Of a DNA stretch of 64,000 nucleotides, positions 11,620-23,403 are shown piece after piece (within the stretch, counting starts at the first letter, position 1; each line of letters begins with the position of its first letter). The DNA is from Nematopogon swammerdamellus (taxonomy: Eukaryota; Arthropoda; Insecta; Lepidoptera; Adelidae), in the NCBI GenBank assembly GCA_946902875.1, contig OX336345.1, positions 15,717,395 through 15,781,394 on the forward strand, in the 5' to 3' direction. The notes under the pieces are model-generated. The model made no database searches, was not told where the DNA came from, and worked only from the letters and a program-made list of their open reading frames with translations. Made by a program: the position numbers and the translations under genes.

Positions 11620-12992
11620 TGTATTTTGGGTAGGTTCGGAGTGAGGCCTGATTTTAGAAATTATTCCCAATTATCGGATGCATGCAAGCAAATCCGAAAG
11701 CAACAGCTAAGAATATATAAATTTTTGAAATGTGTTAATTAAGCCCTTTCATTTGATCCCCAACATGGCATCATTAAAAAAATTAGGTCATGACTTTATG
11801 TCCTTTATAGTGCGCCATATACAATTTTATGGGACGTCACATAGCCTCTATCCAGCGTCAGCGCATCCAACGATACCTCATTTGTCAAATTATGATAAGT
11901 CGTTTCGAAGTTATGAGGGAACAGATGATACATACATACATACATACATACATACATACATACATGCATACATACATACATACATACATACATACATACA
12001 TACCGGTCAAACACATAACTCTCCTTTTCGCTTCGCCGTAGTCAGGTAAAAATAAGAATCTTTTCGCTAATAGTGCGCGCATACTACACTACGTACAATA
12101 TAATAAACATACGATCAAAATAACTTCAATAAATAGGAACTCCATTAAGTAAATATCCGCTAACATCGACTTGCAACAACACTTTACATAGGTTTTGCAC
12201 CTAAAATTTATCAAATAGATACCTACCTAACGAAGTAAACCTACATAATATTATGAATCGAATTAAATAAGATCCTCTGGCTCGAGACAATGCATATACA
12301 CCACGTGGCATACACACACCGCGCTCCGCCAGACCGCACCCCGCGCCTCCGCCCCCGCCGCTAGCCTCCGGCAGCTAGCCGCCATAAACCGCCGTCGCCG
12401 CGCCGCGCCGCTTTTATTTCGATTCGATTTGTATGGGAGCCACATCTTAGCGTAGCCGGAAGTGAATTTTAGTTAGCCTATCCTGTGTCCCGTATAGTAA
12501 AATGGACTTGTACTAAGTTTCATCAAATTCGAATGATGGCTTTAAGAGTTATGGAGGAACATACATACATACATACATACATACAGAAAAGATTTCTAAA
12601 AATCGCCAATTTAGCTTTAGTATCATATATAGAGGCTACAAACTGAATATTTCCTAAAACAAAGTAACTTACTCCATGACCATCCCTTACAGATTTATTA
12701 TTAGTAGTATTGATGATTGATATGATAATAGGTTAGGTTAAAAGCAGTATACTTACTTAAATACATTCAAAAACTTCGAACATTATCTCGAAAAACTCGT
12801 AAACTTATCAGCAAGGCTGTCGAATCGTATGCCTTACATAATAATATAAATTCACGCACCTAAGTAAAGTAATAAGTGCGTGATTTATAGTAAAATGTGA
12901 TTGCAATAAAATTGGGATTCTGTGCGACATATTCATTGGCGAAAAAGCGCTATTTCTGCAGGCCAAAAATTAGGACGAGTTTTCTACAAGCA
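11620..12992. other. intergenic; GC-rich patch and simple repeats
   Basis: Contains a CATA microsatellite (separate entry), a second short run at about 12559-12584 and a strongly GC-rich patch at about 12310-12420. Open frames here are simple-repeat artefacts. Confidence 0.5.
11932..12003. repeat. (CATA)n microsatellite
   Basis: About eighteen near-perfect CATA/TACA units with one CATG interruption. It generates spurious Tyr/Ile/His and Met/Tyr/Val/Cys frames on both strands. Confidence 0.95.
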
Positions 12993-13350
12993 GATCGCTC
13001 GACCGTTGGAGGCTGACCGTGGTTCGTGGTTTCGCGTAAAACTATAGGTTCCTTCTCTACGGTTTAACCCGCCCGGGTTGGTACCACCGTATTTAATGAA
13101 AGGTCGGTTGAAACGACTATGTTAATAGTTCGTTTTTTCCGTCCAGTTCAGTGTAACCTGCACTACCGAAGGAAGCACTGAGATGGCACCTAGTCAAAGT
13201 GTTATTTATTTATTTAATATACTTTTTTAAATATAAATAATACAACTAATGGCGGCCTAAGGCAATCTCTGCCGGTGTTATGGTGTTATGGGCTGACGTA
13301 TCTGATGTAGTAGAGGATGTAGCCAACCGTGTCAGTTTCCATAAAAAAAA
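12993..13350 (+). mobile_element. SINE-A with internal insertion
   Basis: Starts in the 5S/B-box part (GATCGCTCGACCGTTGGAGG), then the body and the tail. Between about 13204 and 13280 the body is interrupted by an AT-rich segment ending TAATGGCGGCCTAAGGC, which resembles a LINE 3' end I know from Lepidoptera. It ends in an A run. Confidence 0.75.
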
Positions 13351-13612
13351 CCCCTTTGCGACAGACATAGTAACGCATTACGGGATTTACGGGGGAAAGC
13401 GGATCATATCACTACGGATGACGTGCCATAAGCCCAAATGGTACAGTGGCTATAAAATAATAATATACACATACTTTTATAATAAATGTCATTAGAGGAA
13501 GGGTCCGGCTGAGTAGTTATAACGAAACTCGCTCTAGCTAAACTTGGTTTCCAAGCAATTACCCTTGCTCGATTCCAAGTTTTGCACGACCGAGCATCGC
13601 ATCCATTCTTAT

Positions 13613-14119
13613 TTGGCATTCACAAAAATTTACGTGCATAAGGTACTCTTATATCGCGAGATTTAACCTACACCGTGTAATACGCTACACCGTGTTCTCC
13701 GCATCATTTTGTATGGAGAAACGGAGCAGCGCCTCTAGTGATAGATTTGCGAACTTCGTTTCTCCATACAAAATTATGCGGAGATCACAGGCCCGTAGCG
13801 TAGTACGCGGTGTAGGTTAAATCGTGATAAGGGTACTGGTGCTTCACTGTTCGGAACCGGTGTAAAACTGTAGGTTCCTTCCTTGCCCCTTACTAGGTAG
13901 TAGGCCCAAATTGTAGCCAACTGGGTTGGTACCACAGTACTGGATGTAAGATGGCCGCATAACAGTCTCGTTTGTGTTCTCCTCTAGTCCAGTATAGCCA
14001 TTAATCCAAGGAAGTCTATGGCACATACCTTCTCGGAGGTGATATTGGCTGTTCGGAGCATGTGCTTTGTCCCCTCCGACTCAGCCTGGGTGGCTGAGTC
14101 GGAGGGATTACATAAACAA
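13613..14119 (+). mobile_element. SINE-B copy interrupted by a MITE
   Basis: Compared with the full copy at 23404-23806, the sequence ACAAAAATTTACGTGCATA is followed by a 188-bp MITE (13646-13833) and then resumes with CTTCACTGTTCGGAACCGG, the body and the tail. The tail here contains a perfect 15-bp-arm hairpin at 14072-14106 absent from the other copy. The head upstream of 13613 is not recognisable. Confidence 0.75.
13646..13833. mobile_element. TA-flanked foldback MITE, copy 1
   Basis: Long inverted arms (GATTTAACCTACACCG ... and GTTTCTCCATACAAAAT... on the other side) around a short centre, flanked by TA dinucleotides (13644-13645, 13834-13835) as for Tc1/mariner-type MITEs. Same family as 20054-20226. 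Inserted in a SINE-B. Confidence 0.8.
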
Positions 14120-15183
14120 AACATGGCTGACAATAATATTTGCAGTACCTAGGCGAATAGTTATTGTTAAAAGGTTGTTAATTGTTTATTGATAATTTAT
14201 ATGGCAGTAAAACTGCACTCGAACTTATCACAATTTGTTCTATTCGGTTCGATCACACCCACACGGAGAAGAACCGGAAAGAAACTTCGCAGTGTAAACA
14301 GTTGAATAATCTATTAAAGTTATAAAAAAAAGGTTTGGAATACTGAATGTACTGACAACTCTGTGCAAGCGTGCCACGCTCTGTTTGCGTACGTGATTGG
14401 CTGATCTTCGGAACGACGTTCCCAATATGTCTTATGTATGACATATACTAATTGAACTGAACTGTGCAAACTAACGATGAGTTTAGGGCATGCTTCTGGG
14501 ACAGTTTTTGCATACACCGTACTACACAGTACACAACCAGCCCCCATACCCATGACTTTTGATGTCTACTCTAAGGTATCGATCACTTCGATCGTCGTCG
14601 TCCCTGTGAATTTGTTTGTATGTATGCAGTATTTGTGCAGCGCCCCTAGCGTACGATGTGAAACTAAATGTAAGTGAACGATGATCGTGAACGTGAATTT
14701 AAGTAAAGATGATCGAAGTGATTATTCACTTAAACTTGGGGCAGGTAAGTTTTGTCTATAGGTTCACATATCGTCGTGCTATGCTATATTTACGTCGTAG
14801 CAGACTTGGAATCGAGCTGTGCTCATCTTGTTTTTCTGTCACATGTTGACGGCCTCTTTTAGATACATAGAGACAGAAAGAGAGAGATCTGAAACTTTGT
14901 TGTGAAGTTAGCACGAGTGGAGTTACAGTGAATTCAATTAACTTGGATGACGTTTTTATCAATTTTTATCAACCTTTTTTTATTAACCATTATGCTTTGT
15001 AACTTAACTAATTAAAGTAATCATAACAAGCAAATGTAACATAACTTATGTAACGATAACTAAAACAAAAATTAATTTTCTGGGAGTTGCTGTAAATTAT
15101 CTATGCCGAAGAACCAACACGGTGCAGTCAACAAGGTCAAATTTGCTTCACCTCGCGAAACCAGTGAGACAACAGAAATCAGT
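14120..15183. other. intergenic, nothing firm
   Basis: A weak inverted pair (ATCACTTCGATC near 14583 and its complement near 14708) may mark a decayed MITE. No gene is supported. Confidence 0.4.
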
Positions 15184-15632
15184 GGATGACCCCGACGTGT
15201 CCCGCGATCTAGAACCGCTGCAACTTCGTAGGGATGTCGGCGCCCTAAGCGTGTTCTATCGCTTATTCCACGGGGAGTGCTCGGAGGAGCTGTTTAACGC
15301 GATTCCGGCGTCCCCTTTCCACCTCCGTACAACGCGCACTGGGCAGGGATTGCATCCCTATACGCTGGACTTACCGCGGATGCGTACAAATCGGTTCTGC
15401 AGATCCTTTCTCCACAGAACCGGCAAACTCTGGAACGCTCTACCTGCCCACATATTTCCCCCCAAGTATAGTCTTGGGTCCTTCAAGAGAGGCGTGAATG
15501 GGCACCTGTCAGGCCGGCATGGCATTCGCAGCCCCCGCCTGCGTCCGAATGTCCATGGGCGTCGCTAGACACCTTATGGGTGACTCGACGCCACATGTCG
15601 CGCTTAGTATAAAAAAAAAAAAAAAAAAAAAA
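15184..15632 (+). mobile_element. LINE-alpha, 5'-truncated C-terminal end
   Basis: About 128 recognisable codons of the same family as 7347-8337, from DPDVSRDLEPLQ through RTGKLWNALPAHIFPPKYS to the stop at 15566-15568. A 3' UTR and a pure A run at 15611-15631 follow. It is open throughout, so it is a fairly young insertion, but it has no catalytic residues. The first ~20 codons of the open frame (15122-15183) are not family sequence. Confidence 0.88.
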
Positions 15633-15633
15633 G

Positions 15634-15720
15634 ATGTCATGCTAGCAGATTCGAGAACTGTTTGCCAGGCTGTCTGGTCTATGATACGACGTTTGAGAAT
15701 GCCCCTAGGTTGAATAATTC
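15634..15720 (+). repeat. dispersed repeat X4, copy 3
   Basis: More diverged match to 1-65 (CAGGCTGTCTGG, GATACGACGTTTG), immediately after the LINE poly(A). Confidence 0.4.
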
Positions 15721-16384
15721 GGGAGACGCACTCGCCTGAACACAGTTCCACACCATAGCGATGAGAAAAAAGAAACGATTTTGAGAAATTAAATTTTGTA
15801 ATGCAGGAATTCCTGTTCGGTTTCCACAATATATACAAGACTAAAAACCGTTATGTCTTTACATATTAGGCGCTAATGCTGAAATACTGACATTGTATAA
15901 AGTAAGTTTATTTAGTTCTAAACTAAATTTTAGAAATCCCCTTGCGACTACATTTTCGTGCATAAAGTATGACCTCGTTTCTACGGTGGCGCCGCCGAGT
16001 GCACGGCACGTTATTACGTTAGCTACCCCCGGGTGCATGCGGCTCTTTCGTGACGCTACCTCTAAACCCTTCAGACATGAATCTTAGCTTTTTTTGTAAT
16101 ATGTTATGCGAGTGGTGGCGATTGCCACCTTTTTGTATTGAAACACTAATTCAGAGAGGGTGGTAACAATTTAATTAAAATGTAAACAATAATTAAAGAA
16201 AATTAAAACTTACATCTATTAAAATTTTACTAAAATTTGTACTGGGGATGAAGCGGGGTGTTTCGAGGACTCTCGCCACATTCCCACGCTGTATCGCAAT
16301 GCTTGACCCTCTGTTTGATGTATCTCTCCGAATGAGGGTCGCCTGAAATAATGTTTAATTTTGAGCCTTAAACGTGAAATATAT
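15721..16384. other. intergenic, nothing recognised
   Basis: No supported feature. The lower part, 16240-16384, may be the eroded 3' end of the transposase next door. Confidence 0.4.
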
Positions 16385-16960
16385 TTTTTGTGAGCTGTTG
16401 CTCCGTCCTATTGAAACCATATGTCCTCTAAGTACATTTCATAAGGTCGTCGTGGCAAAAAAAATACCCGAACAGGTTCACATAACGTTCTGAATGATTG
16501 ACTGTGACTGTGATATTATCTTCAAAGAACCATCGACCAACAATCCACTGACTTTTGGTGAGTGCAAAGCTCTCAGGTGTAGGTCTCAGGGATTGATGGT
16601 AGGTAGCCCATGTCTTGTTTGTTGACGCATCCACTCAAGTGAAAATGAGCTTCTTCACTGAAAAACACAATCGCGTCGTCAGGGAAGTTTTCGAGAAACA
16701 CTTCACGTGCATTTCTTCGAGAATTGAAGTCGCGTTCGACCAGCTCCTGCACAGTTGCCAACTTGCAAAATTATGAAAATGAATGTAGTGAAGAATTTGC
16801 CTCACAGAACGATCAGTTATTCCTAGGGCAGACGAATGTTTTCGCGCAGAACGCCGCGAGGATTGCAAGATTGAAGCTCTTACTGCCTCGATGTTCTCAG
16901 GTGATATGGCGGGTCGCGGGACTCCAGTTCATCTTTGCGTTACATTCCTAGTATCACGGA
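16385..16960 (-). pseudogene. degenerate Tc1/mariner-type (DDE_3-like) transposase
   Basis: Read on the minus strand in three shifting frames it gives pieces of an insect IS630/Tc1/mariner transposase: RSVRQILHYIHFH (end of the helix-turn-helix region), ATVQELVERDFNSRR, then FFSEEAHFHLSGCVNKQ, GRWFFEDNITVTVN, and finally WFQ-stop-DGATAH. In the family I remember, the second piece reads SDEAHFHL, so the presumed first catalytic Asp appears changed to Glu. The second catalytic motif (DGATAH) is preceded by a TAG stop. At least two frameshifts and one stop make it non-functional. Terminal inverted repeats were not found. Confidence 0.75.
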
Positions 16961-17243
16961 ACGTAGTCGCCCAACAAAGAATATATTTCCGGTCAGGGAC
17001 ATGACCCACGGGGGCTACATTTAACCGATTTCACAGTTGTTGATCAAAACTGATGTCACCGAATGGCCATTAGAATTTAAGCTTCTACGGCAAAAGCGCG
17101 CTCCTCATTGTTCCAACGCCCGATGGCGACCAAATATTACTCTATGATGGCGACTGACCGCTCCGCTACTACATCAAAGGAGCGCATTTCAAATAAGGAA
17201 CGTCAACGGCTAACATACCCGTCGCTATTGGCAAGAGTAATGA

Positions 17244-17539
17244 CCACAGAGCATCAAATACCTACCGCCCGCGCCCCCTACTAGAGGCGCCCTAAGCGAT
17301 GATATTTGAAACCCAATAACCGTACGCTGAGCTGCTAGCGCTTCGTATGTGTGTGTGTGCGCTAGTATCGACACTACACACAAAGAGGAGCAAGTTAGGC
17401 ACACGCACAAAACAAACGCACACGCACAACACACATATGTAAGTCATAGGTCACGCCCACAGGCTTCAACGGCGTTGTAGAGAAATTGCGCTCACGGCGC
17501 CTCTAGTAGGGGCGGGCGCGCGCATTTCATGCTCTGTGG
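17244..17539. mobile_element. MITE with long TIRs and 6-bp TSD TAATGA
   Basis: Terminal inverted repeats start CCACAGAGCAT and extend about 50 bp through GCGCC-rich sequence (CCCCTACTAGAGGCGCC and its complement). The direct repeat TAATGA flanks both sides (17238-17243, 17540-17545). It is 296 bp and non-coding. Confidence 0.85.
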
Positions 17540-17553
17540 TAATGACGAATGTC

Positions 17554-17981
17554 ATGGCTGCTCTACACAATCGGCGGTTACGACGATTACGAGCGAGCAC
17601 GATCGTGTAGAGGGCATACTCAGCTGTACTCGCCGATCATCGTTTATGATCGCCTGCGATCGGTGATTTGTCGGTTTTTCGGGCACGCATCAAAGGGAAT
17701 CGCCGCGCGTTGCGTTGAGCTGCCCACAAGATCTTTATTCTTTATTCTTTATTCATCATTCGTAAGGTAGTACACTACGCTGGAATTTGTCCTGTTAGTT
17801 TTTACGTGATCGCCGATCATGGTTGCAGCAGCAACACATTCCACGTCCATCTTGTACGGTTGCCGTTCGACAACTACTGCAGACGATCGTGTGGATGCTT
17901 GTACAATGATCGCGCCGATAACGCACGATTACTCGACGATCACACGATCAACGATCATCGCCGATTGTGTAGATGAGCCAT
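17554..17981. mobile_element. candidate MITE, GATCG-rich interior
   Basis: Inverted ends ATGGCTGCTCTACACAATCG and, in complement, ATGGCTCATCTACACAATCG. The interior is rich in CGATCG/GATCG words. A target duplication was not clear. It lies 14 bp from the preceding MITE. Confidence 0.6.
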
Positions 17982-20053
17982 CAGAATTCGGTTTATTAAC
18001 AATGGAGGGCGTCTCCTACCGTTTATGATTTTCAAAACAATGTAAAAAAATCAAAACCATGTCACGGCGCTAACTACTCGTTTTATGTACTTACGTTCTG
18101 TGCCTAATCCTGATATGATGCGAGCAGCCAAATTTTACCTATATACAAATATATTTCTTGACGTGCAAGCTTTAGTCTATAATTTGGTGAGTGGCATCCA
18201 GGTCTTGATAGTGCTTCAGCGACGCTAGACGCTTTTAGCGTTGAGCTGTAGAGCATCTCGTAAGACCTCACCGCGTAACTTATTTCTACCTACTGAAACT
18301 GCTGAAGTTTGTGTGTCTATTACTTATATTGTTTATTGCATAATTTCATCTATAGGTCGGTAACCTATTCTTGGATACGTCGAAAGTTTCGCCAGTTCTT
18401 TTTTAAATGTGAAGAACTGACAAATAAACTGCAAATCAAAATTTTAAATATAACAAGTGAACAACACGTTAGTATAAGTATAGCAAAATGTACAAAAAAA
18501 TTAAAAATTTACCTACGTAATGTTAAAATCTATATGTTCAAAGTGTGTTCAATTTTCAAAAATTGTTAGGCAGTGCATAGGCATAATGTACGTAGATGTG
18601 TCTTTTTTCTTATTGAACACCTATTTTAATAATTATTTGCTGTAAATAAAAAAAAGCAAAATAAAACTAAACATGAACTTATAAATAAATAATTTCTTCC
18701 AGTTCAGCCGAGGCAGCCACTTAACGGGACTTATCCACTAGTAATTTACCGATAGTTACGCCAAAAACCAGTGCCTCCGGTGACCACGCACCAAGGGTTT
18801 CCACCGCAAAACTTAGAAACTCAAACAGAATTTTTAGGGACTCATACTTTGTATTTTTTTTTTCTGAGCAACATCTATGCAATGATGTGCTTATTTGAGG
18901 AACAATGAGAAGGAATTTTATTTTTATTTTCTCGCGTTAGGTAGATATGTAGAAAGAAAAGCGCCATACCATGTTTTTAATGAACACACGTTTTTTTTCA
19001 AATTACTCATACTCTCCGTCTTTTTAGTGTCAATGTTCGTGCTCAAGATAAAATTTATCATTTACCATTTATCATTATCGTAAAGTCATCCAATTATTCA
19101 AGCTCGTCAGCGTGAAAGAGAAGTATCTTTAGGGCCCAATAAAATCAGGTTTACTGGCGCCCCCGGGGCGGCAATCTCGCGCATTACTTCAGCCGGCTGT
19201 CTGTAAATATGTATTAGGAGTATTAGGAAAGGGCTCACGTATTATTTTGGCCGCGAAAATTCCCTCAAAATGTAGATTTAATCCCGCAGCCGTCACGTCG
19301 CAGTGCCTTAGAGGTAGGGGTGGCGAGAGGGAGGGAGTTAAAGGGGTCAGAAACAGGGGCGGATTCGGACGTTCGAATCGAGAAGATCGTATCACGTGCC
19401 CATTTGGACTGAGCTAAAATTGATGAGATGATGTAGCGTGTATATGTAGCATCGACGACTTATTAAACTGTGACTTCATTTCTTCTTCAATGAAAAGGTA
19501 CAAACGAAGAATTTAATTAGGAAAGAAAAGAAACAAGGTTTATATTTCTAATACTACTAATATTAAAATGTTGGTGGAACAATTATAAAATTAACAACTT
19601 TATAAAATTATACAACAATATAAAATCAACAATTTTGGTGGAACAATTTAACTTTAAATTGGTCTGAACGAACCAACGTGTCTCCACCACCGCGTACCTC
19701 TTTGCAGCCCATCTCTAAATCTGTCCCTGACATGGTAGGTAGAAGAGACCCCGTACAGAAATTATAATACTTTCAGGAAATACTGGTATCTTCCTCCGTC
19801 TTCTCCCGTTACGTTTTCCTACCGCTTCTCTGCCACGAAACCCTTCAGTCTGTACGCGGAAACGGCCGGTGAGCAACAAACTTAAAAGGGTAGAGCCGCT
19901 ACACTGTACATAAATTAGGCATGCCGTGCAGTTTACTTCGTCCCCAAAATGCGTTAAACTTAAGACGAGTAGTAACAGACGCGTTGACAAAGATACATAA
20001 GTCCACAAATGCGACAGAGGACTGATGCCGTCGTCTCGGTCCGGCGATCAGTA
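17982..20053. other. intergenic, nothing recognised
   Basis: AT-rich; short open frames (e.g. near 18309-18569) lack domains and codon-like composition. Confidence 0.5.
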
Positions 20054-20226
20054 CCCTAATCACGAGATTTAACCTACTACGCTACGCCGTGTTCTCCGCA
20101 TCATTTGTATGGAGAAACGCAGCAGCACCTCCGTCCAAAGAAGATTTGCGAACTTCGTTTCTCCATACAAAATGATGCGGAGAAACGGCGTAGCGTAGCG
20201 TAGTAGGTTAAATCTCGTGATTAGGG
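20054..20226. mobile_element. TA-flanked foldback MITE, copy 2
   Basis: Ends CCCTAATCACGAGATTTAAC and its exact complement, TA on both sides (20052-20053, 20227-20228). Arms include CGTTTCTCCATACAAA. Same family as 13646-13833, with longer and cleaner arms. Confidence 0.85.
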
Positions 20227-20755
20227 TACAGATCCGCATTGGGACTATATCGCCTATCCGACAGAGCGACAGAGATAGACTTATAATTTGTAATTTTATC
20301 TTTGTGTCACATCATGCTGTTGCTCTAAAATTTAGAGCAACCTAAAACAGTCAAAAGCAGAGTACCCGATATCGAAAAACATTATGAGCGTAGAAGATAC
20401 GTACGTACGCACAGGGTTATCTCATCTGTGGCCGTGGCACGAGGAGATCCGAAACAAGTAACGAAATTTTCACTTGCTGCACGAAAGATGCTTCCTCTAT
20501 CCTTTCAACTTCTTTCTCTGTAAGATTCTGCCTCGAAACGCCCAACCACGGTCTGTTGACGCAACCGCGAACGGGATCCGGAACGACGACCGAGTGTTCG
20601 TGACGGGCAAATTAAAAAAGTCTGCGAAACGCACGGCGAATGCTTCGGGTAGAACGGGCTCGATTTTATATAAAAAATATATAATGCGTTTACGTTTTAA
20701 CAAACTCTGATACACAAGATACAATAAATTAAATTTACTTTTTTATTTATATATA
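20227..20755. other. intergenic, nothing recognised
   Basis: Overlapping open frames on both strands at 20474-20724 have no recognisable domain. Confidence 0.45.
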
Positions 20756-21005
20756 AGGTCTTTCAATAGTAGGTAACGATACGCTAAGGGGTGTATGTGT
20801 ATCAGATACTGATCACGTTCCCATACCAATTTTTTTTTACGATATAAAAAACATACTTATTAAGGTGAAATACGCGCACTTCACGTATTAAATTTGAGGA
20901 GTAAGTAGGTTTTTTATATCGTCAAAAAAAATTGGTATGGGAACGTGATCAGTATCTGATACACATACAACCCTTAGCGTATCGTTACCTAATAATGAAA
21001 GACCT
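20756..21005. mobile_element. foldback MITE with ~90-bp arms
   Basis: Left end AGGTCTTTCA, right end TGAAAGACCT, TA at both borders. The arms are nearly perfect through CGATACGCTAAG and TCAGATACTGATCACGTTCC to ACGATATAAAAAAC. Only about 60 bp in the centre are unpaired. Confidence 0.85.
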
Positions 21006-22225
21006 TATATATTTTAATTATTTAAACATTATTTTGCAGTAAGTAATTATTAAACAAACAACTGTACATTTACATATCTAGATAGTTTTAGAGCTTACTT
21101 TTTATCACTAAAAGTAATCGTGTGAAATGAAATGAAATTAAGTGAAATGAAATAACAGTTTTTGTCGCCAGTTTAACAAAACATATACCTACCTACCTAC
21201 ATCATTAAATTTCATCAAACAATTGGCGACAAATTGGGCCCAACATATTATGCTATGCAATAAAACAACGACTTTGTTTATTGCGTTGTCTATTGCTCTG
21301 ATTTGCAATTTTTACGACCCAAGTGCACAGATTACTGTGCTCTTAAAAATATTAGTTAGGTGAGTACAATAAATGCGTAAATGAAAAAAATTATGTCATT
21401 TCATCACAAATTATTCAGAAAGAAGAAGAAATTGTCCCCGAGGCAAACAAAAATTCAATTTAAAGTGAGCGTAATCGGTTTACCTATTTAGATTTGAAGC
21501 CGAATCAATTTGTCCATTTCCAATCCAATTGTTTCACATGATTTTTTTTCAATCCTATTGTCATAATTATTTCTGTAGTCCTATCATATAATTTTCTAAC
21601 TTGGAAATTGGACGAAATATTTTCTACATCAGTAGCCTGCCCACGCTTCCCCGTGCATCGGCGCGGCGTAGTGGAGGCATGCACGGTCCCTTCCCCGGTC
21701 CCCCAACCACTTTATTAATATTAGTCTGTATATTGGCTAGTTTAATTTTAATATCTTTAAGTAAGTAAGTACTAATTATAATGTTTTTTATTTTATTTTA
21801 ATAATTATTTAGTAACATAACATACTAAAAACATCGGCCAAGTGCTTTTTTCGGTTTTTTAGTTTTACTCGGTTACGGAGGGTTCCGTAGATCCGCTATA
21901 CTAATACCTGTCAAAAAACCATATCAGTCTATTTTTCGTTTTTCTACAATGCAAAATATAAAAACCTGTGGCGCCATCTATTATTCAGGAGCGTGACTAA
22001 TCGATTCTTAGCACGTTTACTCGCATGTTTATGCAGCGTGGGTGGAATAAAGTGCAATCCGTATTCTGTATTTGAGATGATTCATAAGGATTTCATGCTC
22101 TGTCAGCCTATCGCGAGGCCTCGATAATAAGAACACGGTGCACGAGGCACGGTCATAACTTTGATGACTGTTGATCACTGAGACTGACTGTGGTTTGCAT
22201 TCCACCTAAAACTGACTAAAAGGTT
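21006..22225. other. intergenic, nothing recognised
   Basis: AT-rich sequence. No supported coding or structural feature. Confidence 0.5.
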
Positions 22226-22290
22226 GACTGTAAGAAATCTCTGTAAGGGATAAGTCCGCCTTTGCACCTTATGTAAATTTCCTAATGTAC
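22226..22290 (+). repeat. LINE-type 3' tail remnant
   Basis: The phrase TGTAAGAAATCTCTGTAAGG with GATAAGTCCGCCTTTGCAC resembles a lepidopteran LINE 3' UTR. A second copy is at about 47797-47870. Confidence 0.45.
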
Positions 22291-22292
22291 TA

Positions 22293-22619
22293 ATTTTTTT
22301 TTTTTTTATGGAAACTGACACGGTTGGCTACATCACCTACAACATCCGCGATGTGAGCCCATAACACCGGTTGAACTTGGTGCCACGTCAGTGCTTCCCT
22401 TCGGTCGTGCCGGCTACACTGAACTGGACGGAAAACACAAACTATTTACATAGCCGTTTCGACCGACCTTTCATTCAGTGCGGTGGTACCAACCCGGGCG
22501 GGTTAAACCCTACCACCTAGTAATATAAGAAGGGAGTCATATCCCTTAGTCGACATACACGGGTTGCACATACATGCAGTGGGGCTATTCTTTTAAAGTA
22601 CCGGCCCCACAAGGTACAA
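22293..22619 (-). mobile_element. SINE-A body with head3 leader, no 5S/tRNA block
   Basis: On the minus strand head3 (GGTCCC-free form: GGGGCCGGTACTTTAAAAGA ... CTAAGGGATATGACTCCC) runs directly into the SINE-A body at TTACTAGGTGGTAGGG. The chimeric pol III block is skipped. Poly(A) end at 22293-22310. The copy at 48743-49055 has the same architecture. Confidence 0.82.
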
Positions 22620-22745
22620 TACCGTTGACAAATCAGGTTTAATAATATTAGGTATAATAATATTACTGTATAATGTTTATTGGAGCACTAAAGCATTTTC
22701 TATCTATCTATATCAACTGTAGATCTCTTTCCTTCCTGCCTTACT

Positions 22746-22811
22746 CGGTCGAAGCGGCTATGTAAACATGTTCGTGTTTTCCATCCAGTTCAGTGTAGCC
22801 GGAACGATGTC
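22746..22811 (+). mobile_element. SINE-A body fragment
   Basis: Short match covering GAAGCGGCTATGTAAA to CCAGTTCAGTGTAGCCGG. Confidence 0.6.
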
Positions 22812-23036
22812 AGCTTCCGTCAGTCGTGTCAGCTCACACCTTTAGCTCGAACGCTTGGCTACACCACTTGCGTGTACATACTCAATCGTGTTCACCGACA
22901 TGATTTATGCGGCATACGAAGCACGGCACTACGGCACAACGGGTGGTCTTGTACAAGCTTGTGAATTATGGCTACTGTTTTATCGCTAGTACATGAACAT
23001 GACTGTTGATTAATTTATATAGAGGGACAAATTACA

Positions 23037-23283
23037 TACATACATACATACCACACGCTTTATCCCGACAATCGGGGTAAGCAGAGTAATCGTTGTTTTG
23101 CTGCAAGTACTCTTGTAAATTACAGCACAACACCGACCACCACGTTTAGCAAAGTATTCGGACAAGATAACTATATCAAGCAGCAAGTAAGAACACGAAG
23201 ACCCACCTGCTGCATGACTCGGTGGAAGAACCGTGTCAAGGGAAGAGGTGGCTACCCTGTCGTCCTTTAGCACGGCATCGTAG
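23037..23283 (-). mobile_element. SINE-C copy
   Basis: Complement of the SINE-C body with its ATAC tail at the left. No head3 leader. Confidence 0.75.
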
Positions 23284-23400
23284 GGACAAATTACTATTTA
23301 AATAATACATATCACACACGCTGAATCCCGACAATCGGGGTAAGCAGAGTAATCGGTGTTGTGCTGCAAGAACTCTTGTAAATTAAAGCACAATGTAATT
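23284..23400 (-). mobile_element. SINE-C copy, truncated
   Basis: Second, tandemly placed minus-strand SINE-C, cut after the AATTAAAGCACAA segment, next to the SINE-B head. Confidence 0.65.
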
Positions 23401-23403
23401 AAG

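Noticed and set aside
11732..12082. overlapping ORFs on both strands with Tyr/Ile/His repeats
   Set aside because: Translation of the CATA microsatellite.
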